Shown in pieces: positions 27,701 to 35,832 of a stretch of DNA of 64,000 nt (the stretch's first letter is position 1; every line of letters begins with the position of its first letter). This DNA comes from Gracilimonas sp. GTDB lineage: Bacteria; Bacteroidota; Rhodothermia; Balneolales; Balneolaceae. A program made the translations under genes and the position numbers. The stretch spans positions 62,001-126,000 of the forward strand of contig NZ_JAEPPI010000001.1 in NCBI RefSeq assembly GCF_017641085.1, given 5' to 3'. Under the pieces are notes generated by a model that was not told the origin of the DNA, did not search any database, and worked only from the letters and a program-made list of their open reading frames with translations.

Positions 27701-30700
27701 CGGTTTTCTACAAGGAAGTAGTTTCTCTCAACAGAACTATGACATGCTCCTTCATAAATGGAATCAGTTAGCTAACCTGCCTGAAAATCTTTCGTTGAAT
27801 GTAGGCACTGCAAAATATGGCCCCGCTTCCGCAGCTCATGGTAATTTAACTGGATTTAAAGGTTGGACACTGACCGATGGGGGTCGATACAATATGTTCA
27901 TCTCTATCTGGGAAGTAACTTCAGAGCAACCAACAATTCAACTTGGAGCTAAAGGAGGAGATCAAATTTCTGATTTTGATTTCACTATTGATTGGGGAGA
28001 TGGAACGGTAGAAAAATTTACCGGCGATGCACCGATTATATCTCATACCTATACCGAATTTGGTACCAAAAACATCAGAATAGCCGGCGTTTTTCCTGAG
28101 ATGAATGCAAGTGTGGAAGGAGCTACTATTTCAAATCTTCGCAGTGTGGTTCTATGGGGAGATATCCATTGGGAAAGTATGGCATCGATGTTTGCAGGGG
28201 CTGACAGCCTGGAGTTAAGAAATCTGGATACACCGGATCTTTCCTCCGTTTCAAGTATGGCGTGGATGTTTGCATCATTCACAGAAAATTCAACTTTCAA
28301 TGCAGATATTTCTGATTGGGATGTGTCATCGGTCACTAATATGGAACTGATGTTTGGGGGAGCTAAAGATTTTAATCAGGATATTTCAAGTTGGGAGGTA
28401 AGCTCCGTGACCAATATGGGGGGGATGTTTGCGGCGGCACAAGCATTTGATCAGAATTTGGGCGACTGGGATATCCGAAATGTAGAAACCTTTGATTACT
28501 ATGGTACCATACCGGGTTATTCTGAGCCAATATCTGTTGGTTTTATGACTAACAGTGGTTTAACAACATCAAACTATGATTCTACCCTTATTGGCTGGGC
28601 CGAACAAATCACATCCAACTCCGATATTGAGATTTCGTTTGGGAATTCTTTGCGTTCAATCATTTCAACCTCAAGCTATAATAGCCTTACCGATTTGGGT
28701 TGGACCATTACCGATGGGGGTTCAGCTAATGAATTTACAACGAAATGGGTAACCACTTCGGCAAATGAAACAGTTACCATTCCAACAGGTGGTGGTACCG
28801 AAATTACTGATTTTAATTTCACCATCGATTGGGGGGATGGAACACTGGAAACTTACACCGGCGATGACCCTGATCCTTCACATACGTATGCAACGTCAGG
28901 AACTTATACGGTTACAATTGGAGGAATTTTTCCCCATATGATGCCGGATACCGATGGTGACCTCGATCAGTTGGTATCTTTAGAGAGCTGGGGCTCGATT
29001 AAGTGGGAAGATATGACGCGTATGTTTGCCTGGGCACGAAATATGGAATACAAAGCCACAGATGCTCCTGATCTTAGTAATGTATCTTCGTTAGCCGCTA
29101 TGTTCTTTGCTGCTGAAAATGTGAATGCTGACCTAAATGACTGGGATGTTTCTACCATTACAGACATGAGCTTTATGTTTGACGGGGCAACGGCATTCAA
29201 TGGAGACATCACCGGGTGGAACACAGGGAATGTGACCACCATGCGAGATATGTTTCAGTTTGCATCGGCTTTCAATCAGGATATTTCAGACTGGGATGTA
29301 AGTAAGGTTACAGACCTGAGAAACATGCTGAACAATGCATCGGCATTTGATCAGGATCTGGGTGACTGGCAGATAGAGTCTGTAGAATTTATGCAGGCTG
29401 GATCGCAAGGTTTTCTTGAAGGAACGGCCCTATCGATTATTAACTACGATTCGCTTCTTATCAAATGGTCGGAGCAAGCGCTACCTATGAATCTGACACT
29501 GGATGTAGACAGCACCTATTATTCCCGAAGGTCTGCAAGCAGCCGGCAGAAAATAATCGATGATTTCAACTGGACGATCATTGACGGCGGACTGGGTCTA
29601 AGTGAGGTCACGTTGAAGGTAACTCCGGATAGATTTTCTGCAGATTCCATACTCACAGTTGAACTATTAGGTGATGATGTGCCACTTAACAATGAGGAAG
29701 CGACTATTACATGGAAAGCAATGAATATTGCAGAGGGGATTGATCTGATTGGTTTTAGTGCCCCAACCTATAATGCTGAAAAAGAAATATGGGAGTTGGT
29801 TATGAGAGGAATTCAGATTGCCTTCCCGCAGGGTATTGATTTTAAAGTGGAAGTAACGGTAGAAATACCGGAGTTAAGTGTACTGGAAGTTGCTGAGTCT
29901 GATACCCTAGAGTTATACACAAATTTCAAAGTCCTTGAAAATGGTGTTACTATTGTTGGCAATGATGCCGCAATAGGTGAGAAGGGGTATGCTATTGTTG
30001 GAAAGGGTGATGACAAGGAGGTTTGGGTTGTTACGAGAAGGGATCGAAAGGGAATAGAATCGCTTTTGGAAAGTAATCACAATCATCCTGAACTTGCGAG
30101 AAGTGTAACTACAGGTATAACGGATATGTCCAGGTTATTTTATGGATACAGAATTTTCGACCAGCCGATAGGTAGTTGGGATGTTTCAGACGTCACCACA
30201 ATGGAAGAGATGTTTTCGGGTCCGTTAGTTAGTTCCTCTGGTTTGGTTTGGAATACTTCTACTGCCAATGCCCCTGATTTTAATCAGGATATACGTCACT
30301 GGGATGTATCTTCAGTTGTAAACATGCGTGCTATGTTTCAATATAGCACGAAATTTGACCAACCAATCGGCGAATGGGATGTGTCTTCTGTTACAGATAT
30401 GTCAATGATGTTTAGTAGTGGTGGAGTATTAGTTAACAGAGGTAGAGTAATCTTTAACCAAGATATAAGCAGTTGGGATGTATCTTCTGTTACAAATATG
30501 TCAAGTATGTTTGTTTTTAACCTTGACTTTAATCAACCTATCGGTGGATGGGATGTGTCATCCGTTACAAATATGACTCAAATGTTTACTGCCACAACTT
30601 TTAATCAACCTATCGGTGAATGGGATGTTTCATCTGTAACAACCATGAAATACATGTTTTTGGCTGCTGTTTCTTTTGATCAACCATTAAAAAATTGGGA

Positions 30701-32045
30701 TGTTTCAAATGTTACGGATATGACTCAAATGTTTGATCGTGCTGCTAAATTCAATCAGGCTTTACATTGGGATTTAAGTCATGGCCCAATAATGGATGAA
30801 ATGTTTTTAGGTGCAATATGTTTTAATTTTGGATTCACCCCAAAATATGATGATTGTAATGAAGTAATGGCAAAAGAAATTAGCAGTACATCTTCGATTC
30901 AGGGAATCGGTGACTGGGATGTATCCCAAGTAACAAACATGGGGAGTATGTTCCAGGGGGCCACATCCTTCAATCAGGATATAAGCAGCTGGGATGTTTC
31001 CAATGTAAAATACTTTGATGCAGCTCCGAATGAGGACACTGATGGCACAGATAGCAATCAAAATGCATTGGCTAAAGCCGGCAGCTCAAAAGAGCAGGCA
31101 ATGAACGGTTCGACAGAGATTGACCCGGTGACCGGTAAATTTGCCAATGGCAGAGCCATAAATGGTAAACCTGAAATTACCTCTCCCACAAATCAGAACA
31201 GTTCGGATCTGAACCAAAACAATAACTCTGATGCTAAACCGGATTCCATCGCCGGCTTCCTGGTGGGTTCGGGCTTAAGCTCCGAGAATGCCAGTAAAAT
31301 GTTCGTGGAATGGTCGAAACGAGACCTGCAGGATGGGGTGAGCATTAATATCGGTGCTATCGAATTGGATGAAGCCGGTACCAACGCCATGAAGGCACTG
31401 CGTGAGGCCAACAATATGATCGTTGCCTGGGGGGGGCAGCAGGGGGTAGATGATGAGCCGCAGTTTGAAGGATTGCCAAATCCCTATGAAATAAGAACCG
31501 AAGATACCCGTATTCTCAAACTCTGGGATTACGTAAGTGATGTAGCCACTCCCGATAATGAGCTGGAATTCAAATTCGATATCATTTCCGATTCAGTTGA
31601 AACCGTGGGCTTCGAGAACACCAACGGAGAACTGGCCATCACCGCCCGGGCCGATGCGGACACTTTTTATGTAGCTATACAGGTGGCTAACAACGAGAAC
31701 ATCGTGTCGCTGGATACCCTGGAAGTACGCACCGACCCGAATTTTATAACTTCAGCTGAACTTATGGCTCAGATTCCGGAGGACTTCAAATTGCATCAAA
31801 ACTACCCGAACCCGTTTAACCCTTCCACCATAATTCGCTATGGCGTACCGCAAAGCAGTGAGGTCCGCCTTGAAGTATTCGATATGCTGGGCCGTAAAGT
31901 AGCCACCCTGGTGAACGGTGAACGGCAGCGGGCCGGCTGGCATCAGGTTAACTTCGACGCCTCTCGCCTGGCTTCGGGCATGTACCTCTACCGAATCGTG
32001 GCCGGTAAGTATGTGCAAACCCGCAAGATGATGCTGATTAAATAA
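24789..32045 (+). CDS. Giant T9SS-sorted surface protein with GLUG, PKD-like and DUF285 modules
   Basis: 2418 residues. Signal peptide 1-25 (NPAFA). GLUG solenoid at about 27-375; AIR9-like Ig domain at 380-490; cadherin-like domains to about 690. Three long modules begin near 694, 1035 and 1314. Each has a PKD-like start (FTIDWGDGT...HTYAT.GT), DUF285 leucine-rich repeats (FNQDISDWDVSKVTD..) and a cap (NYDSLLIKWSEQ; TDGG). A beta domain at about 1600-1715 and a last DUF285 array at about 1774-2078 precede a low-complexity N/S/T-rich linker (about 2085-2160) that the first giant lacks. The end is the same cadherin-like stretch and type IX sorting tail (YPNPFNP). It is a likely adhesin; leader C lies upstream and a strong terminator downstream. 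Confidence 0.92.
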   Translation: MKTVITLALKSLFFLLFIGANPAFAQFSGGSGTEGDPYQVATAADLDNVRNYLGSHFIMTANIDLTTATGDPSGAYWNGGAGWRAIGADDTELFMPIPFTGSFDGNGHTILGLHMDQADSVGVGLFKYLGSPGAITNVGLAEVDITGFTNVGGLIGSTVVDNPETDPLPTVDSVFVTGSVTGGDNVGGVIGNQFATNLSHAWSTATVVGTGGFAYYGGLVGYIDGGSISESYATGTVTETSGFGAQVGGLVGGAGGGIALTISNSFATGAVTGYDDVAGLVGAVFGGVTITNSYATGAVSGDVSAVNLGGLVGFEDDYTLGGLGNTYTSSYWDSTTAGQGSSTGGMGKTTAEMQTQGTFSGWDFSGTWEMDGYPALRNLGFGPTNFAPTASNLVVSNDNDPGQAPEEGDALSVSYEYNDVEGDLESGTTFQWYRADDGAGANAAAISGAFSDSYTVAGADAGKFLRVDITPNDGTDAGATVSSSYVEVVAINSAPTVTNVIEDFSVEEDATLSPVDLTFIFSDAEDNDADLNYSVTNSNSSILNAIIDGNNNLVVTLVADSSGTAGVTIQAEDSEGLTAQDTFTITINPVNDAPVVSTPIADVAVDENSGEYQIILSTSFSDVESSPETLTYSVSAIDNPSLVGGLIQTDTLRLFPQQDQFGVVNITINASDGELSVEDTFKVTVNEVLSVDPANAFITTWTTTGVDETVTIPTTGGTEITDFEFIVDWGDGSIERITGDDPDPSHTYATAGTHTIQIEGTFPYMNAGADGDLNQLSSIEQWGNNAWENMVNTFAWARNMVYNATDAPNLTNVTSTAGMFFSAEKVNRDLSNWNTSTITDMSFMFDGATIFNGNITTWDVSNVTNMKEMFQNADSLNQDLSQWNVSAVTNMQGVFQDTDSFNGNVSTWNTSAVTNMFGMFANAAAFNQPLANWDVSQVTDFGAMFLNAVSFDQDISDWDISSATRLDNGSFGFLQGSSFSQQNYDMLLHKWNQLANLPENLSLNVGTAKYGPASAAHGNLTGFKGWTLTDGGRYNMFISIWEVTSEQPTIQLGAKGGDQISDFDFTIDWGDGTVEKFTGDAPIISHTYTEFGTKNIRIAGVFPEMNASVEGATISNLRSVVLWGDIHWESMASMFAGADSLELRNLDTPDLSSVSSMAWMFASFTENSTFNADISDWDVSSVTNMELMFGGAKDFNQDISSWEVSSVTNMGGMFAAAQAFDQNLGDWDIRNVETFDYYGTIPGYSEPISVGFMTNSGLTTSNYDSTLIGWAEQITSNSDIEISFGNSLRSIISTSSYNSLTDLGWTITDGGSANEFTTKWVTTSANETVTIPTGGGTEITDFNFTIDWGDGTLETYTGDDPDPSHTYATSGTYTVTIGGIFPHMMPDTDGDLDQLVSLESWGSIKWEDMTRMFAWARNMEYKATDAPDLSNVSSLAAMFFAAENVNADLNDWDVSTITDMSFMFDGATAFNGDITGWNTGNVTTMRDMFQFASAFNQDISDWDVSKVTDLRNMLNNASAFDQDLGDWQIESVEFMQAGSQGFLEGTALSIINYDSLLIKWSEQALPMNLTLDVDSTYYSRRSASSRQKIIDDFNWTIIDGGLGLSEVTLKVTPDRFSADSILTVELLGDDVPLNNEEATITWKAMNIAEGIDLIGFSAPTYNAEKEIWELVMRGIQIAFPQGIDFKVEVTVEIPELSVLEVAESDTLELYTNFKVLENGVTIVGNDAAIGEKGYAIVGKGDDKEVWVVTRRDRKGIESLLESNHNHPELARSVTTGITDMSRLFYGYRIFDQPIGSWDVSDVTTMEEMFSGPLVSSSGLVWNTSTANAPDFNQDIRHWDVSSVVNMRAMFQYSTKFDQPIGEWDVSSVTDMSMMFSSGGVLVNRGRVIFNQDISSWDVSSVTNMSSMFVFNLDFNQPIGGWDVSSVTNMTQMFTATTFNQPIGEWDVSSVTTMKYMFLAAVSFDQPLKNWDVSNVTDMTQMFDRAAKFNQALHWDLSHGPIMDEMFLGAICFNFGFTPKYDDCNEVMAKEISSTSSIQGIGDWDVSQVTNMGSMFQGATSFNQDISSWDVSNVKYFDAAPNEDTDGTDSNQNALAKAGSSKEQAMNGSTEIDPVTGKFANGRAINGKPEITSPTNQNSSDLNQNNNSDAKPDSIAGFLVGSGLSSENASKMFVEWSKRDLQDGVSINIGAIELDEAGTNAMKALREANNMIVAWGGQQGVDDEPQFEGLPNPYEIRTEDTRILKLWDYVSDVATPDNELEFKFDIISDSVETVGFENTNGELAITARADADTFYVAIQVANNENIVSLDTLEVRTDPNFITSAELMAQIPEDFKLHQNYPNPFNPSTIIRYGVPQSSEVRLEVFDMLGRKVATLVNGERQRAGWHQVNFDASRLASGMYLYRIVAGKYVQTRKMMLIK
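31708..32045 (+). repeat. 3'-end module shared with the first giant gene, copy 2
   Basis: Partner of 24121-24458 (14 mismatches in 338 bases by eye). The similarity continues upstream through the cadherin-like stretch at a lower level. Confidence 0.85.
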
Positions 32046-32071
32046 ATCATCTTCTTAAACATGACCTTTAC

Positions 32072-32105
32072 AAACCCTGCTCATTAATTTGAGCAGGGTT
32101 TTTGT
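32072..32105 (+). terminator. Terminator of the second giant gene
   Basis: A 12-bp perfect stem (AAACCCTGCTCA with 32090-32101) around a TTAATT loop, followed by a T-rich tail. It has the same loop and inner stem as the terminator at 24487. Confidence 0.88.
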
Positions 32106-32400
32106 TTTGTCAATATTTTCTTCGCACTGAGTTTTATACTATTGGTGGCTGAGGGTAATTTTGATAAAACCATTCTGATGGATGCCTGCCTGTAAGGCCG
32201 TTTGACCCTGCTATCAATCAGTAGAAATGATAATGAGACAAGGCAGTCGTCTTACTCCCGGCCTTATTCTCTTTGAATCTTTTCCGGATTTTATCACATT
32301 GGCTTTAGTTAAATACTGTTTAGTACACATGCATCTCGTTGTCAGCAGTAGAAATTAAAAGATAATCTGCCTGAAAAGGCTTCGTAACAAGGAAAGACAA
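32106..32400 (+). other. Intergenic region before the Rieske-GltS gene
   Basis: About 295 bp that should contain the promoter of the following gene. I see no repeat, hairpin or coding frame, and no convincing TTTG/TAnnTTTG pair. Confidence 0.5.
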
Positions 32401-34005
32401 ATGACTAAACTTCATGCAATTGATGATCTTGAAGACCGAAAACCTGTACATAGCCTGCTAAATGGGCTAGACCTTGTGACAATAAAGTATGATGGCAAAA
32501 TTTCGGTACTGTATGGCAGATGTTTGCACCGGGGAGCGCTTATGGCCGACGGATATATTGAAGGTGATAACATTATTTGTGGTGTTCATGGGTGGGACTA
32601 CCGATACGATACAGGCGTTTCGGAATATAATAATGAGGAGGTGCTTCATAAATTTACAGCTGGAATCAAAGATGGATATGTATGGGTAGATGAAGCGGAA
32701 ATCAATGAATACCTTGAGGAACATCCTCAGCCCTTTAACCGGGATGAATACCTTGGACAGTACGCAGATACCCACCCAGAGGATACTGAACCCTATACCG
32801 GTTATATTAAAGAGCTCGCCCAAAACGGGCTGAAGAATTATGGACACCATGGTCCTTCTGCTGCTATGGGGGTAGATCGAAACACTCTGCCCAAATGGGA
32901 GAGTATCCAGTTTCTGCCGGCTCAGCTCGCAACCAGACCGCTCATGGATGAAGAGGAAGTGGACACTACGGTTGTAATTGGCCCTCAGGCAAAAAAACCG
33001 CTAAAACTGAAAATTCCGTTATTTGTATCTGATATGAGTTTCGGAGCATTATCCCGAGAAGCAAAGATTGCTCTTTCCAAAGGAGCAGAGCTTGCAGGTA
33101 CAGGAATCTGCAGTGGTGAAGGAGGTATGCTACCCGAAGAACAGGCCAATAACTCCAAATATTTTTATGAGTTGGCATCCGGTAAATTCGGTTTCTCCTG
33201 GGAAAAAGTTCAAAAAGCTCAGGCATTTCATTTTAAAGGAGGGCAGGGGGCAAAAACCGGAACGGGAGGACATCTGCCTGGAGATAAAGTAACGGAAGAA
33301 ATTGCTGAGGTAAGAGGGTTAGAGGAAGGTGAAACGGCTGTTTCACCGGCAGCTTTTCCCGACTTAAAAACTATTGAAGACTTCAAAGGATTTGCCGATG
33401 AGGTTCGCAAGAAAACTGGAGGTATTCCAGTGGGTTTTAAGATTGCAGCCAGTCATGTTGAGGCCGACCTTGATTTTGCTCTGGAAGTAGGAGTGGACTA
33501 TATAATCCTGGATGGAAGAGGGGGTGGGACCGGTTCTGCACCTACGGTTTTGCGCGATAATATCAATGTGCCCACCATTCCTGCACTGGCCCGGGCCCGT
33601 AAACATCTGGATACATCCGGAGCCAGTGATGTAACGCTGATTATTACGGGGGGATTAAGGGTAGCCGAAGACTTTGCTAAAGCAATGATGCTCGGGGCAG
33701 ACGCCGTTGCAGTTTCAAATGCAGCACTTCAGGCAATTGGATGCCTGGGTATGAGGGCCTGTGACTCCAATAACTGCCCGGTCGGGATAGCTACTCAGAA
33801 AGAAGGCTTGAGAAAAAGACTCATCATAGATCAATCAGCCAGCCAGCTGCAGAATTATTTTGAAGCATCCAGCGAATTGGTCAAAGTTATAGCCCGGGCT
33901 TGCGGTCACGAAAGAGTGAGTGGCTTTAATAAAAACGATCTTTCCACTTATGATTACGAGATGCATCGTCTTACCGGTATCCGTTATGCCGGGGTTATAC
34001 CTTAG
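32401..34005 (+). CDS. Rieske domain-FMN-binding glutamate synthase family fusion
   Basis: A 534-residue cytoplasmic protein. Residues 1-100 are a Rieske-type [2Fe-2S] domain with C41-L-H43 (GRCLHRGA) and C60-x2-H63 (CGVHGW). Residues about 140-534 form the FMN-binding central domain of glutamate synthase (VSDMSFGALSREA, GICSGEGGM, HFKGGQGAKTGTGGHLPG). They keep three cysteines spaced like the 3Fe-4S site (C448, C454, C459 in CLGMRACDSNNCPVG). The amidotransferase and GXGXG domains of full glutamate synthase are absent, so it is not an ordinary GOGAT. Proteins of this stand-alone class are annotated as FMN-binding glutamate synthase family; the true substrate is unknown. It is probably an Fe-S/FMN oxidoreductase with the Rieske domain feeding electrons (inference). 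Confidence 0.88.
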   Translation: MTKLHAIDDLEDRKPVHSLLNGLDLVTIKYDGKISVLYGRCLHRGALMADGYIEGDNIICGVHGWDYRYDTGVSEYNNEEVLHKFTAGIKDGYVWVDEAEINEYLEEHPQPFNRDEYLGQYADTHPEDTEPYTGYIKELAQNGLKNYGHHGPSAAMGVDRNTLPKWESIQFLPAQLATRPLMDEEEVDTTVVIGPQAKKPLKLKIPLFVSDMSFGALSREAKIALSKGAELAGTGICSGEGGMLPEEQANNSKYFYELASGKFGFSWEKVQKAQAFHFKGGQGAKTGTGGHLPGDKVTEEIAEVRGLEEGETAVSPAAFPDLKTIEDFKGFADEVRKKTGGIPVGFKIAASHVEADLDFALEVGVDYIILDGRGGGTGSAPTVLRDNINVPTIPALARARKHLDTSGASDVTLIITGGLRVAEDFAKAMMLGADAVAVSNAALQAIGCLGMRACDSNNCPVGIATQKEGLRKRLIIDQSASQLQNYFEASSELVKVIARACGHERVSGFNKNDLSTYDYEMHRLTGIRYAGVIP

Positions 34006-34097
34006 TAGGTGGTGCCTCATAAATCATACTAAAAATTTTTCCATCCCTCTTGCAGAACTGATATTTTTCATCTACTTTTAAATAAAAAGTACTTTGT

Positions 34098-34703
34098 ATG
34101 AAAGAAGAACAAGATTATATCAAGGACATTGCTGAGATACGCTCGATGATGGAGCGGTCTTCTAAGTTTTTATCACTTTCAGGCTGGGCAGGGATCATGG
34201 CTGGTTTGTATGCCTTGGCCGGTGCCTACATTGCTTACAGCTTATTAGGCTTTAACCCGGATGAGCTTTTTTATACATCCCCGAATTTGGCAAACGTAGT
34301 CTGGCTGGCCATTGGGATTTTAGTGCTGGCTTTGGTGACGGCCATTTACTTCTCCAAACGAAAAGCAGATGGAAACGGAGAAAATATCTGGAATGCCACA
34401 TCACGAAGACTATTGAGCAGCATGGCAACCCCTTTGGCTGCAGGAGGGGTATTGGTTTTGGTGCTCCTCGCAAAAGGACTTATCGGTCTTCTCGCCCCAC
34501 TGATGTTATTGTTCTATGGACTTGCATTGGTAAATGCCGGGCGGTACACCATCCCGGAAGTGAAAATTATGGGCTTTGTGCAGATCGCATTGGGATTGGT
34601 GAGCACCTGGTTTATTGAATATGGCTTGCTGTTGTGGGCAGTGGGCTTTGGTGCAGTTCATATGATGTATGGAATTTACATGTATTTCAGCTACGAGCGG
34701 TGA
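34098..34703 (+). CDS. Multi-pass membrane protein upstream of a winged-helix regulator
   Basis: 201 residues. An N-terminal amphipathic stretch (IAEIRSMMERSSKFLSLSGW) is followed by about six membrane helices (roughly 28-48, 66-86, 108-128, 130-146, 155-171, 174-196). I recognise no catalytic motif. It is followed after six bases by a GTG-started winged-helix regulator, then by another membrane protein and CreD, all on the same strand. I infer that the set forms an envelope-stress cassette, with this protein as a possible partner of the regulator. Function unknown. Confidence 0.75.
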   Translation: MKEEQDYIKDIAEIRSMMERSSKFLSLSGWAGIMAGLYALAGAYIAYSLLGFNPDELFYTSPNLANVVWLAIGILVLALVTAIYFSKRKADGNGENIWNATSRRLLSSMATPLAAGGVLVLVLLAKGLIGLLAPLMLLFYGLALVNAGRYTIPEVKIMGFVQIALGLVSTWFIEYGLLLWAVGFGAVHMMYGIYMYFSYER

Positions 34704-34709
34704 TTAGCA

Positions 34710-35015
34710 GTGAACGTATCTTTTGATGATTTACATAAAGCATTCGAGAGCAGGGTCAGGCTGGGGATTATGTCGGCGCTGGCCGTGAACGATTCGCTCG
34801 ATTTCAGTGCGCTGAAGGAGTTCCTGGATGTAACCGACGGCAACCTGGCCACACACATTAAGAAGCTGGAAAAGGAGGGGTTCATTGAAGTGGAAAAATC
34901 TTTTATCGATAACAAGCCAAACACCAAATATTCCATGACACCGGACGGAAAAAAAGCATTCGGTGACTACCTGAACGTGATGGAAGAAATTATAAAAGCC
35001 CAGAAGAACAGCTAA
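34710..35015 (+). CDS. Winged-helix transcriptional regulator
   Basis: A 101-residue single-domain regulator: helix SRVRLGIMSALAVND, helix-turn-helix DFSALKEFLDVTDGNLATHI with recognition helix ending KKLEKEGF, and a wing (VEKSFIDNKPNTKYSMT). This matches the short MarR/ArsR-like family (HTH_34 type). It starts with GTG six bases after the upstream membrane-protein stop, so the genes are probably co-translated. There are no effector-binding cysteines. In related bacteria such regulators precede creD genes; it likely controls this cassette. Confidence 0.85.
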   Translation: MNVSFDDLHKAFESRVRLGIMSALAVNDSLDFSALKEFLDVTDGNLATHIKKLEKEGFIEVEKSFIDNKPNTKYSMTPDGKKAFGDYLNVMEEIIKAQKNS

Positions 35016-35097
35016 ATTCGCCAACCAAAAAAATTTAACCACTAACTTTGTAATTCAAAGTGCTTTAAATAAATAAACTCTTAAGTGAGGTCAAAAC

Positions 35098-35670
35098 ATG
35101 AATACAGAACAACCCTTATCTAAACACCTAATATATCTTTCTGCCGGAACAGCGATCATTTTGCTGATCCCTTTCACCGCTATGCAATTTACGTCAGAAG
35201 TGATGTGGACCTTAAGCGATTTCATTTTTGCCGGCATACTTATTCTTGGAACAGGTTATACATACCTGTTCGTAACCCGTAAATCCGGTTCCTCTGCTTA
35301 TAGTGCAGCAATAGGACTGGCACTGGGAACAGGATTTGTTCTCACCTGGTCAAACCTGGCGGTTGGAATCATAGGTTCTGAGGACAAACCCATCAACGTA
35401 TGGTATTTTGGGGTGATAGCCATTGGTATCATAGGATCTGTTATTTCTCGATTCAAAGCAGAGGGAATGGTCATCACTCTGTTTGTGGCAGCCTTTACAC
35501 AGGCACTAATTGCGGCCATAGCAATATTCGGAGGTTATTACCAATCGCCTCCAAGCTCAGTGTTAGAAATTTTGGGAGTAAATGGCTTCTTCGTCACACT
35601 TTGGATTGTGTCTGCCTTGATGTTCAAATACGCTGCACAGAAAGAAGCTGAAGACCATCAATCAGAATAA
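35098..35670 (+). CDS. Six-helix membrane protein
   Basis: 190 residues with about six membrane helices (near 10-28, 36-54, 64-84, 98-115, 120-140, 158-178) and short loops. There is no motif I recognise. The start ATG at 35098 follows GAGGT at suitable spacing. A possible -7 box (TAACTTTG, 35043-35050) lies upstream, so it may have its own promoter after the regulator gene. It sits between the winged-helix regulator and creD and is probably part of the same stress cassette. Function unknown. Confidence 0.75.
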   Translation: MNTEQPLSKHLIYLSAGTAIILLIPFTAMQFTSEVMWTLSDFIFAGILILGTGYTYLFVTRKSGSSAYSAAIGLALGTGFVLTWSNLAVGIIGSEDKPINVWYFGVIAIGIIGSVISRFKAEGMVITLFVAAFTQALIAAIAIFGGYYQSPPSSVLEILGVNGFFVTLWIVSALMFKYAAQKEAEDHQSE

Positions 35671-35706
35671 GCTAATAGCGGAAACAGTGTTACTTCTTAA
35701 ATTCAA

Positions 35707-35810
35707 AATGAAAAATGAAAAATTCAAAATGAGGGATTTGTTATTTCTCGATCAGCTCAATATGACAAAAAGAGCCCCCATTTTTAATTTTGAATTTTTC
35801 ATTTTTCATT
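35707..35810. repeat. Perfect 24-bp inverted repeat before creD
   Basis: The arms 35707-35730 and 35787-35810 are exact reverse complements (A/T-rich, AATGAAAAATG... at the left), separated by 56 bases. The left arm is itself part of a longer repetitive AAATTCAAAATG run. It lies between the membrane protein gene and creD and could form a large hairpin in RNA. Confidence 0.85.
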
Positions 35811-35832
35811 CCTCACTCTCAACCCAACCATC

